A model generated the notes under the pieces. That model was not told the DNA's origin, ran no database searches, and saw nothing but the letters and a program-made list of their open reading frames with translations. Source: Spirodela intermedia (lineage: Eukaryota > Streptophyta > Magnoliopsida > Alismatales > Araceae). From it: DNA of 64,000 nucleotides. Both the position numbers and the translations under genes were made by a program. The stretch lies in assembly GCA_902729315.2 (NCBI GenBank), contig LR746281.1, positions 687,001-751,000 on the forward strand, written 5' to 3'. Positions 1-11,633 of the stretch are shown in pieces (position 1 is the stretch's first letter; every line of letters starts with the position of its first letter).

Positions 1-239
1 AGCTGAATAGTGATGTGATGGATTGCCAAGATTAAATATTAAAACTATTTATTATAAGACAATTTATGATTGTGTTCAAGGTTTTGTAAGATACATCATC
101 ACAATGAATTTTTGACCACCTCATCCACCTCAAACTAGGTGCATAATCTAACAACATCCGTCATTTTTATTATCCCACTCAAAAAAAAATGTCTTAGATA
201 AATTGATAAATGAGATGCATGTGGCTGAAGTCATCCATT

Positions 240-2810
240 CCTCAACCAACCCATTTTCTAGCCATACTTTATTGGTTGAAAAGAAAGAACTTGACAGCTA
301 TCTATAAATTATCATATATTGAATCAAGCAACTATTTCATATTGATTCTCAATTTTAACCATGAATGAGCTTTTAGATGAATTCCAAGAGATGTCAATCT
401 TCTTCAAGTTAGATTTATAATCAGCATACCATCAGATCCACATGAGATGTTGCTCATGAAGATGATATTCATAACTCATGAAGGGCACTATGAGTTTACA
501 GTGATACTTTTTAGATTAATAATGCATTGACAATATTTAAGTCTCTCATGAATCAAATTCTTTAACCTCACCTCTGTATGTTTGTTCTGATTTATCTTTT
601 TTACAACATCTTTTATAACATGATAGAAGTAGAACATCAACTCTACCTGAAACAAAGTTTTTATGGTTGTAAGAAAATTAGATCCACCTGATTGCAAAAA
701 AAGTTATTTCAATAGTCAAAGAATTGAATTCCTCATACATTAGATATCAAAGTAAGAACTTGAGGCATATGAGAGCAAAGAATAACTATGAGAGAATAAC
801 CAAGACCCAACTTTATCAAAGTTCTACACAAACTTTTTGAGTTTAACAAGATATTATTGTAATTTTATTACTAATTATGCCACCATTTCTCCTCTAATAT
901 ATTAGTTACTCTAGAAAAATATATTTCTATTGATGAATAAAATTAATAATGATTTCTAATGCCTCAACGCAATCATGATTTCAGCACTCATATTAACATT
1001 TCCTAACTTCACACAACTCTTTAAACATGAGACATATCCCTTTGAACAGGGTATTGGGGCAGTATCAATGCATCAAAAGAAGCCAAATTCTTATTTCAAT
1101 CAAGTATGAGCTCCCGAAAATCATGCTAAACCGAACTATGGAAAAAAAATAATAGCAAAGTACCAACAATCTAAAAATAACAACATTATTTAATTCACTA
1201 ATGATTCCTCATTTACACAAATCATTATAGCTTAAAGTTTTTGTTGGAGCAGAATCAAACATCATCTCATTATCAAAAATGAGTTTTGAATCTCCTTCCA
1301 CATGATTTTGAAATATTAGAAGCAGTCAACTAATGTAGCAATAGATGATCTCTTAAGGCCACCACCTACTTTAAACCTCTAGGTGATAATGGAAACACAT
1401 TCTTCTTACTTAGATTTACAACAAATTAAGAACAAAATCTAGCTGAACCCCAAACTATCTAGTATTATGTCAAACTTGAGTAAGGGGGCGGAGACTTCAC
1501 CCCATTATTTAATATTCAACATGTTGTTGCACTACAAGTAAAGAATTGTCATGGCACCAAGTTCAACCCTCATTTCAAAATTCCTTGAGGAGTATCATGT
1601 ATGGGCGATGTGAGGCCACTATAGATTATTTTGCATCTACAAGATAATTTTTATATAAGTATTTTGGCAAGGAATGAAGAAGATAGTTCATGATTTCATC
1701 ACCAAGTGTCATGTCAATCAACAATGCAAAGTAGACTCATTAGCTCTAGTTGGTTTATTGCAACCCTTATTTCAGACAAGGTTTGGGATAAGGTTAACAT
1801 AGATTTCGTAGAAGGGCTGCCAAGCTATACTAGAAAAAAATGATATATTATAGTTGTAGACATACTAATGAGATATGCCCATTTTATCTTAGTGTGACAT
1901 CCATTTTCAACTTCATAAATTGTTAACATCTTTGTCAAAAAGGTGATCTAAGTACATCAAATATTCAAGACTATTTTGTATCGTGATAAGGTCTTCCTCA
2001 ATCTTTTGGTGAGTTCACTTCTTGTATGGCACAAATCTCAAACATAGTACCCAAAAATAGATGGTTGAACATAAAAGGTAAACATGTGTATGAAAACTTA
2101 CCTTTAATGTTTTTCCTCTGGCATGCCAAATCAATGGAGTCAACAGATCATACAGTCTAAATTATGGTACAACACCTCATTTCATCAATCCTTACAGACA
2201 ACACCCCTATCAGCCCTATATGAAAAATATCTGCCACCCATTATGTACTTCAGATCTCACCCAACTAAGTTGTAAACAATTTAATAGTAATTGCTAGAAT
2301 GAGATGATAGCTTGAATGATTAAAAGGAGCAACTTTCAAAGACACAATCATGAATGAAGACTCTAAGTGGACAAACACTGGTGAGAGGTAGATTATGCAT
2401 TCAATGATCAAGTTTATGTAAAATTAGAGTCATATCACATTCAGTCCCTAGTTAGGTGCCACAATCAGAAGCTCAGCCCACGCTTCTTCAGCCCCTATGA
2501 GATCATTGAAAAGATTGGCCCCCTGGCTTACTACCTCAACCTACGCTCTTCATCCAAAATTCATAACACTTTTCATGTTTCACAGCTCAAGAAAGTACTA
2601 AGAGCATGTCAACAAGGTCAAACCCTCTTGACAACATTAGATGCCAACATGACGTTGGGAATTCAACTAGTGAAAGTACTCGGTGTATGTCACACTTCTA
2701 AAGGTTCACAAGTGTTGGTGCATTAGAAAGACCTGCCTATATTCAAAGCTACTTAGGGGTTAGTACAAGACATCCAACACCTTTTCCCTAGCCTACACCT
2801 TGGGGTTACA
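240..2810 (+). mobile_element. Degenerate Ty3/gypsy retrotransposon, pol remnant
   Basis: This is a decayed LTR-retrotransposon polyprotein read on the + strand through many stops and frameshifts. In order I can read a reverse transcriptase piece near 388-447 (FKLDL-stop-SAYHQI), an H2C2 zinc-binding/integrase piece near 1709-1772 (CHVNQQCK then GLLQPL), the integrase core near 1786-1825 (WDKVNIDFVEGLP), an integrase C-terminal stretch near 2475-2595 (SPRFFSPYEII then NTFHVSQLKK), and a chromodomain-like tail near 2700-2795 (VLVH-stop-KDLPIF). The RT-integrase order and the chromodomain-like tail indicate Ty3/gypsy, chromovirus type. No intact ORF remains, so the copy is inactive. The 5' LTR and gag are not in the window or are unrecognisable. 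Confidence 0.85.
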
Positions 2811-2825
2811 AGCAATGGGGGTTAG

Positions 2826-3111
2826 TGTTAAGCCATTGGACCTAACTTACACTCATAAGAAGCTTGACCCACTAATGTCTATGTCATATATAAAAGTTGG
2901 ATTGGGGAAGAGAACAGAGGGGGAATTTCAGAACTCTAAAGATTGGGGCACTTCAAAGTCTCATGCTAAGGTTAATCGCTCATCTTCTTGCTTCCTCTCC
3001 TACTCTCATTCTCCCTTCTTGACAGTACTCTCCTTACTTCTCCCCCCTTGAATCATACTTTTACTCCTTTCAATCCTTCATTTTTGCCATCGCCATGCTG
3101 GGTGCCTTACA
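2826..3111 (+). repeat. Possible 3' LTR of the gypsy element
   Basis: Just after the chromodomain remnant there is a short purine-rich stretch ending in GGGGGTTAG (about 2817-2825), followed by TGTTAAG. A promoter-like TATATAAAAG lies at 2887-2896, as expected in an LTR U3/R region. A CTTACA at 3106-3111 could be the 3' edge (TG...CA). There is no second LTR in the window to compare, so both borders are guesses. Confidence 0.3.
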
Positions 3112-4235
3112 TTAATGGTTAACTCCATGAAGATGAGTCATTACTCAACTAAGTTGATTGGCTCTGCACATTATTACAACACATTTAATCATTGTATACA
3201 GTTTCAATGTAGTAGTGACTAATGCCTCTTGTGTTACTAAAGGTTATCAATGTTCACCTACTCCCATTCCTAGATATTTTCTTAGGGAATAGGTATCATT
3301 GTAGATGAAGCACCCCTTCTTGGGATAATATGTTGCCACTCACTCTTTTCATTGAGCTGGTCTAATCTTGGGTCCACCTTGACCCTCTCAAGTATCTTCC
3401 TATAATGGCTACCTCAATTCCCGTCTCAGTGCCCAATTTACCACCATCTTGATGCTTACCTCTTACATCTATCTCAGGGCGTCCTTCTAGTCCACCAATA
3501 CATTTGTTGTTATCATAGCCAACTAAGTGTCTCTCACATTTTGGCAATGGAGTAGTCTCTTTAATTAAATCTGGAGACTTGGCATAAAATTACAGACCTT
3601 GTAATCTTCAGACACATTTTTGGCGTCTAAGAGCAGCAAAATAAAGTGCTTCACATACACTCACATTATTCTACTTTGATATAGTCAATTAAATGGGTCA
3701 TTATCCATTTAATCATTATTCATTTGGAGGAATTAATCTTTCTACTCTTCTACGAACTCATCATATATGGTGATAAGAGCTCTAGTTAATTTTGTCATCT
3801 CGATCACTTACCACAACTTAGTGTCGACTTAGAGGTGCTGGTGAGCATGACATTCATCTCTGATTTGTATGTAACCCTGAATTATTGTTTGAGATCCTAA
3901 AAGAAATCCTAAACCTACACCACTTATCGCACCAATAGTCGTGCTCCTCTTGTGACAGCCAGACATAATATAAATGATATAATCCACTCAATTACATGGG
4001 CACTCGACCTCAAATGCCATTTAGTCTTACGCTTCACCTACCCCGCCGATGTTGAATACTCTTCTCATCATGTCTATGCGCCGCACGCATCCTTGATAGC
4101 CCAGATGAAACATCGGTGGAGACGAGGAAGACTCGGGTCGGCGGCGTTGTGTCGCTTCCGCCGGTTGGCCTCACATGCAGAGCCGCAGTCCCATCTGTGG
4201 TCCAGCTCGGGGCCAACCATCCCGAATTCTTCTTC

Positions 4236-4238
<3 letters not shown>
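3112..4238. other. Unassigned flank of the retroelement
   Basis: No gene model is supported here. The sequence is of mixed composition with short ORFs only. It may include more LTR or other transposon sequence before the WAT1-like gene's 3' flank. Confidence 0.4.

Positions 4239-4294
<56 letters not shown>
4239..4294. repeat. (CT)n microsatellite, about 28 units
   Basis: A pure CT run. Shorter GA runs follow at about 4434-4457 and 4491-4516, in the 3' flank of the WAT1-like gene. Read through, such runs give artefactual LSLSLS or ERERER peptides on either strand. Confidence 0.95.
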
Positions 4295-4297
<3 letters not shown>

Positions 4298-4490
4298 ACC
4301 CTCACGTCGGGCATTTGGAGGGGTAGATTAGCTCTTTTAGAGTGCGCAGTTGACGCTTGAATAAATGATCGAAGGGAACTGTGAGTTCGAGAGAACCCTG
4401 CGTCTGACCTGGACATGACGTCTTTATACGGAGTGAGAGAGAGAGAGAGAGAGAGAGCCACAATTTCGGGCGGGGCTACGCGAGCCTTAC

Positions 4491-4522
<32 letters not shown>

Positions 4523-4537
4523 CTACGGGAGCCCTTC

Positions 4538-5036
4538 TCACGTCTTCTCGCCGGCCTCCTTGTAGTTGACCAGGTAAATGCCGACGACCGTCACGAGGGC
4601 ACCGGCTAGCTGTAGTGGCGAGAACGTCTCGCCGAGGTATATGAATCTGCGGGGACAAACCACCGGGCTCAGAGAAAACAAGAACAGAGAGATCGGAAGC
4701 TGGAAGTCCCACCCATCTTCCCCCGTTTACCGAAACTCTGAACGATTCATGGCGCTTCTAAGCGTTTCAACACTACGTGGGGGAGCATCACACTTACCCA
4801 AAAACCGAAGCAAACATCGGAGTTAGGAACGTGAGCGAACTGAGCTTCGTCAGACTACCTGCATTCAAAGAGAGAGAGAGAGAGAGAGTCAGCGTTCTGA
4901 ATGGTCACAAGCTAGCTGACCAAAGAAATCCCCAGAATAATGGCACAGAGCATCCTCGTCTAAACTTTGTAAAGAAGATAAAAATAGAGGACTCCGAAAT
5001 GGCATTAATGCAGCTTACAATGGTGAATCATTGTGC

Positions 5037-5071
<35 letters not shown>

Positions 5072-8000
5072 TCAACGTTCTGAATGATCACAAGCTAGCT
5101 GACGAAAGAAATCCCCAGGATAATGGCACAAAGCATCCTCATCTACTCTAACATCGCATCAATGCAGCTTATAATGAATGGTGAGTCACTGTGAGAGAAT
5201 GAAGAAGGGGAGAAAAAATGACCTCTGGTGGCGTTATAAAAATACACCCCATAGCTGACGGCGCTCCCGAAGACTGAGGTGTAGACGAGGGCTGCAACAT
5301 CACTGGAAGTGAGCTCCTTGAGACCCCCGCTCACAGCGGGATCATGGTTAAGTACAGAGACGGCCAAAAGAGGGAGACCGCCGATGACCATGTGCTGAGA
5401 TCAGAAGAACCCACCCCCCCATAGCGGTGAGATGGAAATCAATCGGAGGAGGAAGCTATTGATCACGTAATAATAATAAAATTATATTAAAAATAAATAA
5501 ATGTGATCTCGTACCCATCCGGTCGCCATGATGGGGTCGGAGTACTTGGACACCCACCGGACCATGACGGTGCCAACCGCCATGCTTTGCGCCGCAAGGA
5601 ACATCCACCACTCTCCACTCCCCCAAATAGTGAAGCCATTTTCTTGGAACGCAGGAACCTGTGAAGCGAAATCCAAAAATTTCCACAAATACCCATAAAC
5701 TGGCCTTCCGTGGTCCCAAAGAGTCAACTAGAACATGAATGTAGTCGTGTGTTGGAGCGCCATTTAGAATATGAACTCAAATTTTTTTCTCACAAGGCTA
5801 GAACCCGTGGAGCGAAATCCAATGAATTTCTCAAATAATCATAAACAGGCCTTCAGTAGAGCCAGAGAATACACTAGAACATGAATGTAATCGGGCCCAT
5901 AATCATCATGGATCAATGAGTCATTAAGAATATGGGATCAAAAATTTCCTGAAATATCTGGACCTGTGAAGCATAATTCAATACTAAAATTGTCATAACC
6001 AGAGCTTCAGTGGTGTTAGAGAGTATGTAAAAATATAAATGTAATAGGTCTCATTATCATCCTGTATGGTGGGGCCGATCACCAATTTGTAGGCCCACTC
6101 CTTACATATTTATATAGAGAGGAGAGGGGAGACTTCACAATGAGACCTAGTTGAATATTTCCCTTTTATTCTAACAAAGTGATTAATATAGTGGACCTAA
6201 TTGACCAACCAAAGAAGTTCCTAGTGTTGAATTGATTTTTCAATTATTTAGATGGCAAGTTGACCTGCATATAGGCACAGGTTGGTTCTTCTCAGATACC
6301 TATGGAATCTAGCACTTATTCATGATGACAATCGAACTAATGGCCAGATTTTTAGTAGAATACCATCCCGAAGTTATCACTTTGATCAGATTTTGGATCC
6401 TAAGCTCCTGCAATCCAAGATTTTCTCAAATCGAGATTTTCAGAACACATTCAAATAAATTCAAAGAAATTTTTTGAGGGTTAACCTCAAGAAGCAGGAG
6501 CCCGATAAGACCAAGTGCAAGTCCAGCAGCTCCAACTAGACCAATAGATTCTCCAAAAAGCAATGCTGCAAGTATTGCAACCGTCAAAGGTTGAGAATCA
6601 ATGATGACCTGGACATTAAGAAAAAAAAGGTTGAAGTGAAAAGCGGGCAATATCCTGACATCTTTCATACTCTTAAAGCTGAAAGAATTTCTAAACAAGG
6701 CATAGATGAATTTGCTCATTGAAGATCCAGTTTTATCACCCCAGATTCAGCACAAAGGATCGTATATTGAGTGAAATCATAGAGTGAAATGAAGGTTGAG
6801 AAATAATCAACTCAACCAATCATGTTGCCACACTTATGATAACCTAGGAGAAGCTAAAGAGTGTCATCGAACCTTCAACCCACAGTGAAATGAAGAGAGA
6901 AAAAATGAATCAGGGGACAAAAGCATGCCCTTACGCTGCTCCTTCATCTTTAAAAAAGAAGAGCTTTTGCTGGATCCCATCAAAAGAACTACTAATAGCA
7001 ATTGTTAAAACAAAAGGAGATCCTAAAAAAGAGGAATATACTAACATTAGCCACAATAAAGGATCAACTAGAAGCCGCATGGCTAAATATTTTGGGCCTT
7101 CCTGGTTCCTGCCAGTTTTATTATGTATCATATATGCTGCCATTCTAGAGCATTAGGATGATATAAGGAGAATTCCACGAGGAACATCTAGGAATCCTAT
7201 TTATACAATTGTAAGTAGATTGCAGTAACCAAAACGCAGGTAGACTGTGTGAGAGAGACATATATTATAAAAAAAAAAGGAAATGCCGTGAGGGGTAGCC
7301 AAACAATTAAACGAATATAATTAAAGTTTGACACTTGTTATGCACGAGAGAACTGTCTTCAAGCTGTTAAATTATAGTGTAAAGGAAAGAATAGGTAAGA
7401 AGACAAAATTAGGATCTGAAATGACAACCTAGAAAAAGATTGATCGTAAATGGAAATTAACGGGGAGCGAAACGATCTTGGCAACTCAACAAGTCGCAGT
7501 CTGCTCTACTGGTGATATTATCATTTAATTTGCATCTCGCATCCTGCAGAACTAAAATCTTGTTTTTGAAGAACCGTTAGCAAGGGTGTTTTTCTGAGGC
7601 AATTAAGCAGATCTTTCAAAAGAGGAATTTTGACTTACATCAAACATATATTCCAAGGAAAGCTTAGGTCAAAGAAATAGAGGACACTCTGGATGGTCCA
7701 AGGGACAACCATTTATGGTTCCTCTTCCTCAGGTGAAATTAATTAAATATATTTAAATAAGTATCATTTTACCTCGGAGTACCCAATAGAGAATGGCCAA
7801 CTTGATTTGTAGAATGTGTGATGATGGTTCAATATTGCAGACATAATCAGGTCATTTCAAAGAGTTAAATAAGAGGCTCAAGAGTACTACTCTCGACTGT
7901 CCAAATATAGAACAAACCTGTAACTACGGTTTCACTGCGTTAAACGAGACTATTTAAATTAATTATTAGATGCATTCGTAGGTTCACTCACATGTGCTCC

Positions 8001-8955
8001 TGAGTCATGATGCGCCAACAAATATAGATAAATTTCTCCCTTAATAAAGAAATTCAGGTTCAACGCGTAGTTCGTCGGTCTGAAAGAAAGCTCTCCATAA
8101 CTTAATTCAACGGCGGCACGAGCTCGAGCTCAAACGAGTTATGAACCAGGCATTCATCAGATTATAGGATATGAACGTACGCTACCCAATCCGGCCGAGG
8201 TCTTCTGCAAACCCTCTGCGAGAAAACCCTGCGATTTCATACAAAGAGAAGAAGAATCTCCACTTAGATACGAGTAATATGATCTCATGAAAAATTAAAT
8301 GGAAACAAATGCAAGGTCGGATGCATGCTAATGTGATGGATCAGGATACCTGAAAGCACGTGGCATCAACCACGCCGAAGAGAAGGATAGATAGCCATGC
8401 GAGGTTCCCAGATGGCTGTTTCCTCCCCCTGATTCCGGCAAACCCGATGAGCATAAACCCCGCCGGTATCAGCCGGAACGCAGAAACGAAGAATGGGCCG
8501 GCCCTGAGTATCACTTCCTTCATGGCGACCATCGCCGTTCCCCAGAAAAAAAACGGCGACACCAGCACCGCCCACTCGACGATCCCCTGAGCCAAAGCCG
8601 AATCGGCTCCCGTGCCGCTCTCTTCATCGACAACCTTGATGTTCTTCGCCTTCAACAGATCATCGGCTGCGGAGGAGCTGTCGGAGACCAGGCACTCCAC
8701 GCTGGACCCAGTCCCTATGCAATCCACTGCCGGACTGACCATTTCTGTTTCCGGCGTGACGGCGGCCGTCCTACTCCGGTCCTCACCGCTGCCTCCGCCG
8801 CCGCGGGTGCTGCCGCAAGTGAATGATCCCGGGGTCCTCACCGTAGCCCTAAATCGGGGCCGGTGAGAAGAAAACGCACAATCCAGGCGTCTGCCATGGT
8901 CAGCTGCCGGCCATGGAGTCGACAATAAACCAGGAACTAGGTGGGCAGCGACCAT
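4538..8955 (-). CDS. WAT1-related EamA-family transporter, chloroplastic (At3g02690-like)
   Basis: Predicted multi-pass drug/metabolite transporter (EamA repeat pair), probably in the plastid envelope; the substrate is unknown. Coding exons on the - strand are 8955-8350, 8228-8181, 6608-6486, 5658-5515, 5394-5223, 4858-4798 and 4646-4538. They join in one frame to 420 residues with GT-AG introns. I start at ATG 8955; upstream in-frame codons are not ATG. Residues 1 to about 110 are Ser/Thr/Arg-rich and low in acids, like a transit peptide. Recognisable family stretches are VEWAVLVSPFFFWGTAMVAM, GLQKTSAGLGS, VIIDSQPLTVA, FGESIG, GSGEWWMFLAAQSMA, SKYSDPIMATGW, FGSAVSYGVYFYNATRG and LTKLSSLTFLTPMFAS, the signature of the Arabidopsis plastid protein. 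The 48-bp exon 2 and 61-bp exon 6 are easily missed. The 1.57-kb intron 2 shows nothing coding. Confidence 0.93.
4869..5200. repeat. Tandem duplication inside a WAT1-like intron
   Basis: Two diverged copies of about 183 bp lie head to tail in the intron between exons 5 and 6. Each begins with a GA microsatellite, then has a shared core around CGTTCTGAATG (4893 and 5076), an AAGCTAGCTGAC block, AAATCCCCAG, GGCACA and an ATGCAGCTTA block. Confidence 0.85.
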
Positions 8956-9179
8956 GGCTTCCTCCACACTATCTCCCCCCTGACGTGTAAGGCAGCAGTG
9001 TCAGACACCCTTTCCTCCTTTCTACCTCTTCTCGTGGTCCCTTATTGCAAAACATGTCTATAGCGCAATAAACTCTCATTGCCATACATTTATTCATATA
9101 TCCATTTTCCAAAAGAAAATTAAATACTTTGAAGGCATAGGTAAAATTTCACGCATTCTGTGGTGAATTTGTTCAATTT

Positions 9180-9733
9180 TCTCCTTCGAAGGTATTTTAG
9201 GTGTAAAAATATAAATGGAAAGATGACCCACGAACGTAATTTTGTATTTCTCGGTTGTCATGTGAATTTTTCTCCGTTAGATTATTAATGGCTATTTAAA
9301 AAAATATCCGTAATTTATCCCTCTATACCTCAAAACGCCCGACTGAGATTGTAATTGTATAGGTGCACTATTTCCGTGTCGCGATGAACGGTGGTGAGAG
9401 AGCCTTTATTCCGATGAGCTACGAACGTAATCTTATTTTTTTCTGGTCGTCATATTAATGCATATTTAATGAAACACCCATAATTTATATTTATAGTGAA
9501 TACATCCAAATGATGTTGTAATTGTACAAGTGCACTATTTCTGTGGCGCGATGAACGGTGATTATTGCGATGAGCCATGAACGTAATTCTATGTTATATT
9601 GTTGTTATAAGAAATTTTATCCATGTGATTCCTGATGCTTATTTAATCAAATACCCACAATTTATCCCTTTATAGCGAAGACATCCGACCAACATTGTAA
9701 TTGTACAAGTACGCCGTTTCTGCGGCGCAATGA

Positions 9734-9735
<2 letters not shown>
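9180..9735. repeat. Tandem repeat, three diverged units of about 155-190 bp
   Basis: Three successive copies share the ordered blocks (C/T)GAACGTAAT (9231, 9422, 9578), TATTTAA...TAATTTAT, a CCGA/CCAA block, TGTAATTGTA and GTGCACTATTTC...GCGATGAAC. Units two and three start 191 and 156 bp after the preceding one. The array fills the spacer 3' of the aquaporin gene and ends in a (GA)n run at about 9738-9770. I do not recognise the family. Confidence 0.85.
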
Positions 9736-9771
<36 letters not shown>

Positions 9772-9868
9772 TTTATTACTTCACTTAACGGGGGGAAATA
9801 AACGCATACGCACGTGCATGAACTCACACACACGTGAAAGAGGGGAAGACAAAGGAGGGGGGAAGGGG

Positions 9869-10945
9869 CTAGTAGTCCTCGGGCGCGAGGGGCTGGTGGG
9901 CGTGAGGGGTCTCGGCGGGGATGAGGAGGAACTCGTAGATGAGGGCGGCAACGGCGGCGCCGGCGAAGGGCCCGAGCCAGTAGACCCAGTGGTTCCTCCA
10001 CCGCCAGCCGACGAGGGCTGGCCCGAAGGCCCGAGCCGGGTTCATGGCGGCGCCGTCGAAGGGCCCGCCGGCGAGCATGTTGGCCCCGAGGATGAAGCCG
10101 ATCGCCAGCGGCGCGATGGTGCCTAAGTGGCCCCTCTTCGGGTCGATCGCCGTCGCGTACACCGTGTACACCAGCCCGAAGGTCATTGCAGCCTCCAGCA
10201 GCACCGCATGCCATACCCCCTCTCCCGCCGCTACCACAAAGCCCAGCGGCCTCTGCCGGCAAAACCCTCAAGATCAGCATGCATGCAACAGGAGCAGCAG
10301 TAGGAAGAAGACGACGACAATGGAGCAGGAGGAAGAAGACGACGGAGGAGGAAGAAGATGATGATGATGGAGCAGGAGGAAGAAGACGACGGAGGAGGAA
10401 GAAGATGATGATGATGGAGCAGGAGGAAGAAGACGACGGAGGAGGAAGAAGAAGCTGAAGGAGGAGGAGGTTTTACCATTCCGCCGGTGGCGAGGCGGAG
10501 GAGAAGGGAGGCGATGACGGCGCCGAGGAGCTGAGCGACCCAGTAGAAGACGGCGCGGACGAGGGAGATCCGCCCGCCGAGGAGGGCTCCGAAGGTGACG
10601 GCGGGGTTGACGTGCCCGCCGGAGAGGTTATACGACACGGAGACGGCGGCGAAGAGCGCGAGCGCATGGGCCACCGCCACCGCCACCAGCCCCGACGCCG
10701 TCGACGTGTCCCTGTACATCTTCCCTGCATGAAAACAAAAGGGGGCAAAAACCATGCATTATCCCGCCGGCGAACTGCCGGAGAAGTTGACGGAAGCTGG
10801 TGAGGCTTTTACCGAGGGAGAGGACGGAGCCCTCGGCAGCGAAGACGAAGATGGCGGTGGCGATGAACTCGGCCAGGGCGGCGCGTATGGTGTCCGGGTG
10901 GACCGCGTCCTCCGTCCTTCCAATGGCGAACCTTCGCGGCGGCAT
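9869..10945 (-). CDS. TIP3: Tonoplast intrinsic protein, TIP3 (alpha-TIP) class aquaporin
   Basis: Vacuolar-membrane water channel; the TIP3 class is typical of protein storage vacuoles in seeds. Exons are 10945-10813, 10724-10477 and 10252-9869, joining in frame to 254 residues, the usual TIP length. It starts with [18 protein letters not shown], close to known alpha-TIPs, and ends with HQPLAPEDY, a TIP3-like tail. Both NPA boxes are intact: HVNPAVTFG (about residues 82-90) and AMNPARAFG (about 196-204). Selectivity-filter positions read as H64, I178, Ala in loop E and R201, the TIP3 pattern. Six membrane helices can be placed. Intron 2 is largely a GA-rich minisatellite. An ABRE/G-box lies about 145 bp upstream of the ATG, fitting ABA and seed control (inference). 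Confidence 0.95.
10321..10454. repeat. 47-bp minisatellite in TIP3 intron 2
   Basis: About 2.8 nearly identical copies of a 47-bp purine-rich unit beginning TGGAGCAGGAGGAAGAAGAC start at 10321, 10368 and 10415. They occupy more than half of the 224-bp intron. On the other strand the array reads as an artefactual poly-Ser/His/Ile peptide. Confidence 0.93.
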
Positions 10946-11087
10946 GGCTGCAGCTCCTGTGAATGATCTCTCTTCTTCTTCTTCTTCTTCCTTCTCCAGC
11001 GACGGCGACGGCGACGGCGGAGGCGGCGGCGGCGGCGGCGAGGGGAAGGGAAGGGGATTGAAATAGGGAAGGTGGCAAGGGGTAGCA

Positions 11088-11097
11088 GACACGTGGG
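11088..11097 (-). promoter_or_regulatory. ABRE/G-box in the TIP3 upstream region
   Basis: The block GACACGTGGG contains the palindrome CACGTG at 11090-11095, about 145 bp upstream of the TIP3 start. This is the core bound by ABI5-type bZIP factors. The call rests on motif and position only. Confidence 0.5.
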
Positions 11098-11410
11098 AGA
11101 GGGAGGGCTGAGAGGAGTGGCACGTCGATGGAGGTGGCTCTTCTCCCTCGGAGCTTATCTCCGACGAGCCGCCGATGTCGAATCCGGGGACTCGCGGGTT
11201 AAGGTGCTCCGCGTCGAGGTGGCTCACGCCGTCGAGTTGCCACATTGCCGACGGGAGCTTCCACGCGTCCTCCTCTCAGACTAGAGCCGCCCCCTGGTCC
11301 AGAACCGGAATATCGATAATTATTTATTATTTTTTTACGGAGCGGGCCGGAACAACTGTTTTTAAAGTAGTCCGGTACTGGACGGCCCATTGGCAATCAA
11401 ATAAAAGTCA

Positions 11411-11508
11411 ACTCTCTATCTCTCTCTATCTATCTATCTCTCTATGTCTCTATCTATCTATCTATCTATCTCTCTATGTCTCTATTTATCTATCTATCTC
11501 TCTACCTC

Positions 11509-11543
<35 letters not shown>

Positions 11544-11633
11544 CTCTCTATCTCTCTCTCTCTCTCGCTCCCTATCTATCTACCTATCTCTCTCTATTTG
11601 TCTATCTATATCCATTTATAGATTTGTCTATCT
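11411..11633. repeat. (CTAT)n/(CT)n compound microsatellite
   Basis: Over 200 bp of interleaved CTAT, CTCT and related tetramers. It explains the LSLYLSIYL-type ORFs in three frames. It lies between the TIP3 promoter and the NHL gene. Confidence 0.95.

Noticed and set aside
2688-3957. LTR defined by TGTCACA...TGTGACA inverted ends
   Set aside because: The left TGTCACA lies inside the integrase/chromodomain coding remnant, so it cannot be the LTR start; a start near 2826 fits better.
4171-4461. ORFs rich in LSLSLS or ERERER, here and at other microsatellites
   Set aside because: They are read-through of (CT)n/(GA)n runs in all frames.
10231-10755. 174-residue ORF running from TIP3 exon 2 into intron 2
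   Set aside because: The second half is minisatellite peptide; the true junction at 10477/10252 restores the conserved aquaporin.
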